From assembly GCA_945870025.1 (NCBI GenBank), contig CAMBQN010000010.1, positions 27,715 to 91,714 on the forward strand: a DNA stretch of 64,000 nt. Direction: 5' to 3'. Within the stretch, counting starts at the first letter, position 1. Every line of letters starts with the position of its first letter. The translations under genes were made by a program, and so were the position numbers. The notes below the pieces were generated by a model. It saw only the letters and a program-made list of their open reading frames with translations, made no database searches and was not told the DNA's origin. Shown one piece after another: positions 16,054 to 24,116 of the stretch. The DNA comes from Akkermansia muciniphila (GTDB lineage: Bacteria > Verrucomicrobiota > Kiritimatiellia > RFP12 > JAAYNR01).

Positions 16054-19000
16054 TCACGGCGTTCGCACGACGCAGCGGAATCCGACCACGAAACTGGCGG
16101 TGCCCACAGGAAGATAATCGTAGTCGCCCCGTCTGGCCGCGCGGAACACATCTGGCATCCCATCGTACCAGGAGCCGCCACGCACCACGCGCCACACGCC
16201 GGTTGACGGCCCGGTCGGATTGCGTGTAGGGGCGTTACGATAGTAGTCTGCGGCATACCAGTCCGCGCACCACTCTGCAACATTCCCGGCCATGTCGCAA
16301 AGGCCGTAGGGATTGGGCGCAAAGGAACCCACCGGGGCTGTGCCAGCAAATCCATCCTTGTAACCATCCAGAAAGTACTTGGATCGCAGGCGGATCGCGC
16401 CAAAGGTCGCGTCCGCCAAATTCCCGGCGCCCGCAGGCGGCGGCCAGTCGTCGCCCCACGGAAAAACCCGCTGATCCCCTCCCCTTGCCGCTTTTTCCCA
16501 CTCGGCCTCCGTAGGTAATGCCGCGCCTGCCCAATCGGCGTAAGCCTTGGCATCCTTCCAGGTGACGTTCACGACCGGAAGGGCATCCGCCCCCTTCCCG
16601 GAAACGCGTGCCCCGGAAAACAATGTGCGCGGTTCCGGCGGCAAAGCCCGGCCCGTGGCCTGACAGAACTTCCGGTACTGCGCCACAGTCACCTCGGTCT
16701 TGTACATATAGTAGGCTTCCAAGTGAATCTTGCGCTGCGGCAACTCGTCTTGGAAGAGGGCCGGATTGTCCCGGCGCACGCCCGTTTCCTGCATCCACGC
16801 CGCGCGCTGCGCATCGTTGGTGCCGCGCAGGAATTCGCCCAAGGATGTGCTCTCCTCGCAGGCCGTAAACGTGATCAGGTCGCGCTTGCGCGTGTCCGGG
16901 TGCGCCTCCAGCCACGCCGCGCACTCCGCCTCGCTTGTGCCCATGCGGAACTCCCCGGCCGGGATCAGCACCATCTCAGCGCCATCCATCGCGTTGGTCT
17001 TTGTGACTAACGTAAGGTATGCGGGGCGTTGGGCAGAGCTCTTGGCGAGCGCTACAGCCGTGTTGCTCCGGACCACGGACACGGTCTCCACCGGCGTATC
17101 AGTATGCACAGTGAAGGGCGCGGCACTCCCGTATATCGCATCCGCAGCGCCGAGAAATTCGTCGAACGTCCAAGTCCAGTAGAGGAATGCCTGCCGGGCA
17201 TGCGGATCTCCAGCCATCTCGTCCAGCGCCTGGTCGCGCAGGGACTTCATACGGGACACCACATCCGGGGGCCAGGATTGGCGGAAATACTCGTCGTCCG
17301 GAAAACGCAAGGACCCTTCCCCCACGCTGCGCATCGCCTCCTGCTGCAGGGGACGCGCCCAGTTCGCCCCCTCCCAACGCTCACACTCCAGCCGCAGCAG
17401 CGCGCGGGCGCTGGCCGCACCGGCGCCGAAGAGCCGACGGCACATCTCGTCGAGCGTCGCATCCACGTCCAGTGCCGGGTTCCACAGTACGCGCATCCAG
17501 ACATACCACGTGGGCGCCGCCGTAGTCCAACACGGGAGCGAATACGTGGGAACCATGCTGCCGATAATCAAGTCCTGATGCGTCCGATAGAACTCCTGGA
17601 CGACGTGCGGATACTGAACCGGCCCCAGCGTCCAGTCGCTGGGGCCATAGAAGCCGAACCGCGCGCCGACGATGCGGCCTGCGTCTGCACCGGCCAGCGC
17701 ATCCGCCACAGCCGTTGTTGCAGCAGGCGCTGCTTTCACGCTCCGACGCCACGCGCGCAGGCGCTCCTCCTGCTGCTGACGCACCACCGGCTGGTGCAGC
17801 AGCCCCATCATGAAGCCGACGTCAAGATTGTGCACCACCAGGTTATCGGGGAACTCCACACCCTCAGGGCAATCCGTACCCCAGGGGTGACAGAGCACCT
17901 TCTTGTCTGGCCAGCGTTTCTTCACCGCTTCGCAGACGCGCTGGACGAACAGGCCAAAGACCCGTTCATGCACGCGTTGCTCGACCCTTTCAAAAGCCCG
18001 GCGCTCGCCATGCTTCGCAGTCAGGCTGACGGAGAGCTCGCGATCATCCCGGTATTTGGCGGCTGTTTCCTTGCACGCCGCGCAGTTACAGGCCAGCCCG
18101 GGCGTAGCGGGAAACCAGAGATTGATGCTCGATGGCGTGACCCACGAGCTGCCATTGCCGCCGCGGTCCCAGACCTGCGCGCAACACTCCAGCGTATAAT
18201 CGAGCGCCTCCGGCGCGCTGTAACAGAACACATTGAAATCCCGGGTGCCGTCCTTCTTCAGTGCAAACATGGCATCGAGGCGTGGCTTGCGCTGCGCCGC
18301 CGCGCCGGCCACGTCCGCGGCGCGCGCCCCCTGCATCACCGGCTGGTACGGTAAACTCGAACCATATCGCGTGAGCGGCAGGTGCGGCACCAGGGTCACG
18401 TAGGTCTCACCCTCCGGTAGCACGCCCGGCGCGAAAGGAACCGGCAGTGTCATCAGATCCCGCGGCGTGGCAGAGTGTGGCACGTACGAAAGCGGCAGCA
18501 GCAGGTTCTGCTCCGGGTGGAAGGTGCGCTCGCGAAAGACCGGCTGGTCGCGGTAGTGGACCGGCGGAATGACGAGCGCAGTCGTGTGCGGAATGGAACG
18601 TCCGCCATACTCTGCCGGCCAATACCAGCGCACGCCGACCAAACGCTCCAGAAAATCCGCCACGGCCCACACCGTGCCATTGTTCGCACCCATGCTCCCC
18701 GCTGGCAAAACCTGCGTACTCCCCACGAGATAGACGCGGTTCCGCGCAGTCCGGACGACAAACCCTTCGACCGGAAGCTGCGATGCGTCAATGCCGGCCC
18801 GGCGCGTCTCCTCGCAATCGCCGATCACTATGGCAGGCTGATCAGCCGCCGGCGGCTGGTCCACCAGTTCGATTGCAGCGCCAGTAGCCAGCCGGATGAC
18901 CTCCAGTAGTTCATGCACCAGCCGCGGGAGCACCGGCGGAAAGGGCGCGTTGCAGTAGCGATAATCGCGCGAATCAAAGTTCTCCCGACCGCGGGGATCA

Positions 19001-19209
19001 GCCACATAGACCACGGCCCGGGGCTGGCCGTCGCGTACAATCTCAACCGGCGCATGAACCGGCGCCTCCAGCCAAGTTACGGGCGTCAGATCGCGCGGCT
19101 GCGTCGTCGGCGCAGCGGACTTCACGCGCGCCGCCACGCAGCCGGCGCCGACCAGCATCAGAAGCGCGAGCGTAAGCCCGATGGCTGCCTGGACTGTGGA
19201 AGGTTTCAT
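16054..19209 (-). CDS. Lipoprotein with DUF4838 region and C-terminal FGE-sulfatase (SUMF1) domain
   Basis: A 1051-residue protein. The N-terminus is a lipoprotein signal (LALLMLVGAGC). Residues 40-200 resemble the alpha-glucuronidase/GH20-type N-domain, with a YVADPRGRENFDSRDY stretch. About 200-600 match the DUF4838 type found beside glycan-degradation genes (CNCAACKE, FYGPSDW). A helical linker follows. About 745-1050 is an FGE-fold domain: MVLIPAGEFRMG, NVTWKDAKAYADWAGAALPTE, GNVAEWCADWY, VVRGGSWYDG and VGFRCV. The FGE active-site Cys pair after RGGSW is absent, so formylglycine generation is unlikely. Probably a membrane-anchored carbohydrate-acting or binding protein. Confidence 0.7.
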   Translation of the reverse strand: MKPSTVQAAIGLTLALLMLVGAGCVAARVKSAAPTTQPRDLTPVTWLEAPVHAPVEIVRDGQPRAVVYVADPRGRENFDSRDYRYCNAPFPPVLPRLVHELLEVIRLATGAAIELVDQPPAADQPAIVIGDCEETRRAGIDASQLPVEGFVVRTARNRVYLVGSTQVLPAGSMGANNGTVWAVADFLERLVGVRWYWPAEYGGRSIPHTTALVIPPVHYRDQPVFRERTFHPEQNLLLPLSYVPHSATPRDLMTLPVPFAPGVLPEGETYVTLVPHLPLTRYGSSLPYQPVMQGARAADVAGAAAQRKPRLDAMFALKKDGTRDFNVFCYSAPEALDYTLECCAQVWDRGGNGSSWVTPSSINLWFPATPGLACNCAACKETAAKYRDDRELSVSLTAKHGERRAFERVEQRVHERVFGLFVQRVCEAVKKRWPDKKVLCHPWGTDCPEGVEFPDNLVVHNLDVGFMMGLLHQPVVRQQQEERLRAWRRSVKAAPAATTAVADALAGADAGRIVGARFGFYGPSDWTLGPVQYPHVVQEFYRTHQDLIIGSMVPTYSLPCWTTAAPTWYVWMRVLWNPALDVDATLDEMCRRLFGAGAASARALLRLECERWEGANWARPLQQEAMRSVGEGSLRFPDDEYFRQSWPPDVVSRMKSLRDQALDEMAGDPHARQAFLYWTWTFDEFLGAADAIYGSAAPFTVHTDTPVETVSVVRSNTAVALAKSSAQRPAYLTLVTKTNAMDGAEMVLIPAGEFRMGTSEAECAAWLEAHPDTRKRDLITFTACEESTSLGEFLRGTNDAQRAAWMQETGVRRDNPALFQDELPQRKIHLEAYYMYKTEVTVAQYRKFCQATGRALPPEPRTLFSGARVSGKGADALPVVNVTWKDAKAYADWAGAALPTEAEWEKAARGGDQRVFPWGDDWPPPAGAGNLADATFGAIRLRSKYFLDGYKDGFAGTAPVGSFAPNPYGLCDMAGNVAEWCADWYAADYYRNAPTRNPTGPSTGVWRVVRGGSWYDGMPDVFRAARRGDYDYLPVGTASFVVGFRCVVRTP

Positions 19210-19230
19210 AGTTTGGTTTAGTATTGAAGG

Positions 19231-19369
19231 CGCTTGCAGAACCCCTGCAAGCGCCGGTTTCAGGTTTCAGTGTTCAGGTTTCAGGAAGATGCAACATCGT
19301 GTGGTTCATCCTAATACCCGAAACCTGACACCTGAACACTCCGCTTGCAAAACAGGGCTTTGCAAGCGG
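19231..19369. repeat. Nested hairpins with CAGGTTT heptamer repeats
   Basis: cgcttgca/tgcaagcg (19231-19238 and 19246-19253) and ccgcttgcaaa/tttgcaagcgg (19341-19351 and 19359-19369) form two hairpins with related stems. Between them lie ggtttcaggtttcag units and their inverted counterpart aaacctgacacctg. The heptamer units match those inside the duplicated 37-60 kb locus. Confidence 0.7.
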
Positions 19370-19594
19370 CTCATTGATAAGAAACCGCTTTTTGCCCCGC
19401 ACCGGCCCGCACGGGCCGAAATCATGCCGGAAACGGCCTGGATCAGCGATATCATGGGGGAAAGCATGGCAGACGCGGGGATCAAAGTCAATAGCCCGCT
19501 GGAACGAGCACTCGCCGGCGTTCATCCACACGCCGCGCACGTTGGGCACGTGGTCGCGCAGCACCGGGAACAGGTGGGCAGAGTTGCGTGTTGA
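19274..19594 (-). pseudogene. Possible gene remnant of unknown family
   Basis: A minus-strand open stretch reads HLFPVLRDHVPNVRGVWMNA and continues with protein-like composition until it enters the repeat block. An in-frame stop lies just upstream with no start codon. No family is recognised. It may be a fragment of a lost coding sequence. The rest of 19210-19799 shows only repeats and the isomerase leader. Confidence 0.25.
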
Positions 19595-19702
19595 TCAGCA
19601 ACCCTGTCGTGGATTCTGGAGAACTGCGAATTGACTGGAATGCATGGGTGGGGCACCGAGTGGCGGTTTACAGATCATTCATCATTCGCGATGGTGATCG
19701 AA

Positions 19703-19755
19703 CATTGTCGGCCTTATTTCGTGCGTAATTTCTTGCGCCCGTCATGCCGACAATG
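19703..19755 (+). promoter_or_regulatory. Inverted repeat in the D-lyxose isomerase leader
   Basis: cattgtcggc (19703-19712) and gccgacaatg (19746-19755) are exact complements separated by 33 bases, 45 bases upstream of the isomerase ATG. It could be a pair of regulator half-sites or an mRNA stem. Confidence 0.4.
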
Positions 19756-19799
19756 GTAACCTGTGCCCATTCATTTTTCACGTTAATCAGGAGTTTTTT

Positions 19800-20480
19800 A
19801 TGAAGAGATCGGAAGTCAATGCCTTCATGCGGGAGGGAATCGCATTTCTGGCGAAGAAGCAGTTTCTCCTGCCGTCGTTTGCCTTTTGGACGCCCGAGGC
19901 GTGGCGCGCCAAGGGGGCGGAGTGCCGCGAGATTGTCACGAACCAGCTCGGATGGGACATCACCGATTTCGGCAGCGGCAATTTCTTGAAGACCGGCCTC
20001 TTCCTCTTCACTATCCGTAATGGTTCGCTGGCCGATCCGGTCAAGACCTACGCCGAGAAGATCATGATCGTGCGCGAAGGCCAGATCACCCCCACGCACT
20101 TCCACAGCCAGAAGATGGAGGACATCATCAACCGCGGCGGCGGCAATCTCGTCATCCGCCTCTGGAACGCCAAGGCCAACGACGAACTCGACGACACCGC
20201 TGTCACTGTGAGCGTGGACGGCGTGCGCAAAACCATTCCCGCAGGCGAGACCCTCACACTCCATCCGGGCGACTCGGTCTGCCTGCCCCAGCGCAACTAC
20301 CACAGCTTCTGGGGCGAGGCCGGCAAGGGCACCGTGCTCGTCGGCGAGGTCAGCCGCGTCAATGACGACCGCACCGACAACCGCTTCCACGCGCCAATCG
20401 GACGCTTCCCGCAGATCCAAGAGGACGAACAACCCCTCCACCTCCTGTGCACCGATTATGCGAAGTATTACACATGCTGA
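19800..20480 (+). CDS. D-lyxose ketol-isomerase family protein
   Basis: The 226-residue cupin-fold protein carries the metal-binding pattern of D-lyxose isomerases (DUF1498): THFHSQKMEDIINRGGG supplies His, His and Glu ligands, and NYHSFWGE a further His. The family interconverts D-lyxose and D-xylulose and often D-mannose and D-fructose. ATG 19800 has aggag seven bases upstream. It precedes the Mur-ligase gene by 36 bases, though no functional link is obvious. A 10-base inverted repeat in the leader may be regulatory. Confidence 0.85.
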   Translation: MKRSEVNAFMREGIAFLAKKQFLLPSFAFWTPEAWRAKGAECREIVTNQLGWDITDFGSGNFLKTGLFLFTIRNGSLADPVKTYAEKIMIVREGQITPTHFHSQKMEDIINRGGGNLVIRLWNAKANDELDDTAVTVSVDGVRKTIPAGETLTLHPGDSVCLPQRNYHSFWGEAGKGTVLVGEVSRVNDDRTDNRFHAPIGRFPQIQEDEQPLHLLCTDYAKYYTC

Positions 20481-20516
20481 CCCCGGTCCGTTGATCCCTT
20501 CCAACTAGGTGCTTTC

Positions 20517-21815
20517 TTGGCTATAGGATGCTTCCATCTGGCCGGTATCGGCGGCGTGGGGATGAGCGCGCTGGCACAGGCCCTCATCGATAGAGGCATT
20601 ACCGTCTCGGGCTCGGATCGGCTGCTCGATAGCGGCGACGCAACCGACACGCTCAACCGCCTGCGCAGTCAGGGCGTCGCGCTCTATCCTCAGGACGGGT
20701 CTGGCATCACGGCTGGCGCGGCGCGGCTGGTGGTCAGCAGCGCGATCGAGGACGACAACGCCGATCTCGCCGCCGCGCGCCGGTGCGGCATTCCCACCGT
20801 CCATCGCGCCGCCCAACTCGCCGAGCTGGCCGCGGGCCGGAGGCTCATCGCCGTGACCGGAACCTGCGGTAAGAGCACAGTGACGGCTATTCTCGGCTGG
20901 CTGTTGCAGGAGGCGGGGCTTGATCCCGCAGTTGTCAACGGCGCGGGCGTGGTCGGCTGGGGCGACGGCGGCCGAATCGCCTCGGTCCGCCGCGGCGCCG
21001 GCGAGTGGCTGGTGATCGAAGCCGACGAGAGCGACCGTTCGCTGATGGTCTTTACCCCCGAACATGCCGTAATCACCAACGCCTCGGCCGACCATTTCGG
21101 ACGTGACGAAGCACTCGCGCTCTTCAGCCGCTTTCGCGAGCGGGTCACCGGGATCGTGATTGACGGCGTCGGCGAAACGTCCTCGCCCGCCGAAGCCCGC
21201 AGCGAGGGGTGGAACGGCCGGTTTGTCCTGGACGGCATCTCCTTCACCGTGCCGCTCCCCGGGATGCACAACATCTGGAACGCCTGGCACGCGGTCCGGC
21301 TCGCCCGCGCTCTGGGCATCCCCGCCCCCGTACTCGCCGCCGGCCTCGCGACCTTCCGCGGCGTCGAGCGCCGCATGCAGCGCACCGGCTTCTGCGGCGG
21401 CGCGGTCGTCGTGGACGACTACGCGCACAATCCCGAAAAGCTGGCGGCGGCGTGGACCACGCTCACCGCAGGCTTCGGCCGCATCATCGCGGTCTGGCGT
21501 CCGCACGGCTACGGTCCGCTGGGCAAGATGATGGAGGATCTGGTGACGATGTTCGTCCGCGTGGTCCGACCCGGCGACCGGCTCCTGATCCTGCCGGTCT
21601 ACGACATGGGCGGAACGGCGGACCGCCGGATCACCGGCGAAACCCTCGTGACGCGGCTCACGCCACGCGGCGTGCCAGCTCAGATCGTCGCCACGTTGGA
21701 GGATGCCGAGGCGGCGATGCGCGCCGCCGCCGCGCCGGACACGGCGATGGTCACCTTCGGCGCCCGCGACCCGGGCCTCGCCCGGCTCGCCGCGCGCCTC
21801 GCCGCGATCCGCTAA
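20517..21815 (+). CDS. MurC/Mpl-type Mur ligase
   Basis: The 432-residue ATP-dependent ligase has an N-terminal Rossmann domain (FHLAGIGGVGMSALAQ), the ATP loop VTGTCGKSTV, the DESDRS and HNP motifs (VDDYAHNPEKL), and a C-terminal domain. The N-terminal HLAGIGGVGMSALA places it with MurC (UDP-N-acetylmuramate:L-alanine) or Mpl (murein-tripeptide recycling). It is somewhat short for MurC. A TTG start at 20517 has aggtg six bases upstream; there is no ATG before the conserved motif. Its stop overlaps the convergent alaS stop by four bases. It could be a recycling ligase if a full murC lies elsewhere. Confidence 0.8.
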   Translation: MAIGCFHLAGIGGVGMSALAQALIDRGITVSGSDRLLDSGDATDTLNRLRSQGVALYPQDGSGITAGAARLVVSSAIEDDNADLAAARRCGIPTVHRAAQLAELAAGRRLIAVTGTCGKSTVTAILGWLLQEAGLDPAVVNGAGVVGWGDGGRIASVRRGAGEWLVIEADESDRSLMVFTPEHAVITNASADHFGRDEALALFSRFRERVTGIVIDGVGETSSPAEARSEGWNGRFVLDGISFTVPLPGMHNIWNAWHAVRLARALGIPAPVLAAGLATFRGVERRMQRTGFCGGAVVVDDYAHNPEKLAAAWTTLTAGFGRIIAVWRPHGYGPLGKMMEDLVTMFVRVVRPGDRLLILPVYDMGGTADRRITGETLVTRLTPRGVPAQIVATLEDAEAAMRAAAAPDTAMVTFGARDPGLARLAARLAAIR

Positions 21816-23602
21816 GTCAGCACCGCCTTGATGCGGCGGACGCCGGCGGATGACGCCTCTTCCTTCTGAATCTTGAAGGCGCCTAGCTCGCCGGTGCGCG
21901 CGGCGTGTGGCCCGCCGCAGACCTCCTTGGAGAAGCCCCCGACGGAGAAAACCTTGACCTCCTCGCCGTATTTGGCGGCGAAGAGAGCCGTGGCGCCCGC
22001 TGCCTTGGCTTGTTCGATGGGCATGGTCTCGCAGGTGATCGGCAGGTCGCGGGCGATGATGTCATTCACGATCCGCTCGACCTCGGCCAGTTGACCGGGG
22101 GAGACCTTCTCGTGATGCGCAAAATCGAAACGCAGCCGCTCGGGGGTGATGTTCGACCCTTTCTGGAGGGCGTGCGGCCCGAGGACGTTTTGGAGCGCCT
22201 GGTGCAAGAGATGCGTGGCGGTGTGCAGGCGCGTCGTGGCAACCGTGCTGTCGGCCAGTCCACCCTTGAAGTTGGCATCGCCCTGCTTGGAAAGCTCCTG
22301 GTGCTTCTTGAAGGCCTCCTCGTAACCAGCGCGGTCAACGGCGAGGCCTTGTTCGGCGGCAAGCTCCTCGGTGAACTCCAGCGGAAAGCCGTAGGTGTCG
22401 TAGAGCTTGAAGGCCGTACGGCCGGAGAGATTGGTCTGCCCATGCTGCCGGAGCGCGTCGGCGATCTTGTCGAACTCCCGCTGTCCGGAGGCGAGTGTCT
22501 TTTCAAAACGCTCCTCCTCGCCGACCAATTCGGCGAGGATCGTCTCGCGCGCGGCTTCCAGTTCGGGATAGACATGCCGGTAGTTGGCGATAACGGTCTC
22601 GGCCAGCGCGCGGCTGTAGCCTGGTGCGATGCCGAGCAGCTTGGCGTAGCGCACCGAGCGGCGGATCAGGCGGCGCAGCACATAATTGGCACCGAGGTTG
22701 CCCGGTTTGACGCCGCCCTTGGGATCGCCGAGGATGAAGACCGAGGTGCGCATGTGGTCGGCGATGATCCGCTCCGCGCGCACGGCGGCGGCCTCGTCGG
22801 CGGGGCGGACAGTAGCCATCGCGCGAATCTGGGCCATGAGCGGCGCGAAGAGTTCCGTCTCATAGACCGTCTGGGAGCCGTTCATCATGCAGATCGTCCG
22901 CTCGACGCCCATGCCGGTGTCGACATTGCTCTGCTTGAGCGGCTCGTAGCGGCCGTCGGCCGTCTTGTTATACTGCATGAAGACATCGTTCCAGATCTCG
23001 ACGTACTTGCCGCACCGGCAGCCCGGGCGACACGCCTGCGAGCAGGCGGATTTACCGGTGTCGATAAACATCTCGGTATCGGGGCCGCACGGACCGGTCA
23101 GCCCCGCCGGACCCCACCAGTTGTCCTCCTTGGGGAGTGCGTAGATGCGTTCGGATGGAATGCCGAGCGACTTCCAGATGGCGATGGACTCCTCGTCCTT
23201 CGGCACGCCCTCCCCGCCGCAGAACACGGTAACCGAGAGCTGGTCGGGGGAGAATCCGAGCCACTGGGGCGAGGTGAGAAACTCATACGACCACGTGATC
23301 GCCTCTTTCTTGAAATAATCCCCCAGCGACCAGTTGCCGAGCATCTCAAAGAACGTCAGATGCGAGGCATCGCCCACGGCATCGATGTCGCCGGTGCGGA
23401 CGCACTTCTGCACATCGGTCAGGCGGCGGCCGCCGGGGTGGGGCTCGCCCAGCAGGTACGGGACGAGCGGATGCATCCCCGCCGTGGTGAACAGCACGGT
23501 CGGATCATTTTCCGGGATCAGCGACGATCCGGAAATGACCGTGTGCCCCTTGGCGTGAAAAAAGGCGAGATACTGGCTGCGCAGGTGGTCGGCTGTAAGC
23601 AT
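21812..23602 (-). CDS. alaS: Alanyl-tRNA synthetase, short form without C-Ala domain
   Basis: The 596-residue product contains the class II catalytic core (FTTAGMHPLVPYLLG, LTDVQKCVRTGDID, FEMLGNWSLGDYFKKEA), the tRNA-acceptor helical region, and the editing domain with HTATHLLH near residue 460 and CGGPHAART near 563. It ends right after the editing domain. Typical AlaRS has about 870 residues with a C-terminal oligomerisation and tRNA-elbow (C-Ala) domain, missing here with no frameshift visible. It should aminoacylate and edit but may bind tRNA differently. The gene is convergent with the Mur ligase. Confidence 0.9.
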   Translation of the reverse strand: MLTADHLRSQYLAFFHAKGHTVISGSSLIPENDPTVLFTTAGMHPLVPYLLGEPHPGGRRLTDVQKCVRTGDIDAVGDASHLTFFEMLGNWSLGDYFKKEAITWSYEFLTSPQWLGFSPDQLSVTVFCGGEGVPKDEESIAIWKSLGIPSERIYALPKEDNWWGPAGLTGPCGPDTEMFIDTGKSACSQACRPGCRCGKYVEIWNDVFMQYNKTADGRYEPLKQSNVDTGMGVERTICMMNGSQTVYETELFAPLMAQIRAMATVRPADEAAAVRAERIIADHMRTSVFILGDPKGGVKPGNLGANYVLRRLIRRSVRYAKLLGIAPGYSRALAETVIANYRHVYPELEAARETILAELVGEEERFEKTLASGQREFDKIADALRQHGQTNLSGRTAFKLYDTYGFPLEFTEELAAEQGLAVDRAGYEEAFKKHQELSKQGDANFKGGLADSTVATTRLHTATHLLHQALQNVLGPHALQKGSNITPERLRFDFAHHEKVSPGQLAEVERIVNDIIARDLPITCETMPIEQAKAAGATALFAAKYGEEVKVFSVGGFSKEVCGGPHAARTGELGAFKIQKEEASSAGVRRIKAVLT

Positions 23603-23701
23603 GGCGATTCGATTACCTCCTCATTTGGAATGGGCACAGGATAGCACACCCGCCGGACGAACGGCAATTCTCATTGTGAACGCGAGCGCCTGAGAACGCT
23701 G

Positions 23702-23729
23702 TTGACATATCCTGACATTATGATATATC
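23702..23729 (+). promoter_or_regulatory. Sigma-70-type promoter and possible ArsR operator
   Basis: A perfect ttgaca (-35) is followed after 16 bases by tatatc (-10), 47 bases before the arsR-like ATG. The spacer and -10 contain atat-cctgacattatg-atat, a loose dyad of the kind ArsR proteins bind, suggesting autorepression. Confidence 0.55.
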
Positions 23730-23776
23730 ATTAACTTGTTTTCTTCCTTGGTTTCCGTTGCCCGGAGAGTTGTTCG

Positions 23777-24103
23777 ATGCAGAAGCAGACATTACCGATC
23801 ACTTTTTTGAGCCAGATGGCCGACGTGCTGAAGGTCATGGGGCACGGCTTCCGGTTGCGCATCGTGGAGTTTCTGGACCTGCATGGCTCCGCTCCGGCGC
23901 ACGTGCTCTTGAAAGCCCTAGGCGGCGGACAAGGTGCGCTTTCGCAGCATTTGTGCAAATTGCGCCTGGCAGGCGTCATCCAGGCTGAACGCCGTGGCAA
24001 GGAAGTCTGGTTCACGCTCGCCACACCGGCGGCGGTCACCATTCTCAACTGCATGCGTCAGCGAATTTCTTCGGATAAAAAGATTTTACAGCCAAACAGG
24101 TAA
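23777..24103 (+). CDS. ArsR-family transcriptional regulator
   Basis: The 108-residue winged-helix protein has the ArsR order: ADVLKVMGHGFRLRIVEFL, recognition region GQGALSQHLCKLRLAGVI, and wing RRGKEVWFTLA. No classic CxC metal site is visible in helix alpha3; single Cys residues occur in SQHLCKL and near the C-terminus (ILNCMRQ). It is 13 bases upstream of the persulfide-type reductase fusion and probably controls it, perhaps sensing reactive sulfur, as in related ArsR/BigR-type pairs. That link is inference. ggagag precedes ATG 23777. Confidence 0.85.
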   Translation: MQKQTLPITFLSQMADVLKVMGHGFRLRIVEFLDLHGSAPAHVLLKALGGGQGALSQHLCKLRLAGVIQAERRGKEVWFTLATPAAVTILNCMRQRISSDKKILQPNR

Positions 24104-24116
24104 GCGGAGACCCTCT

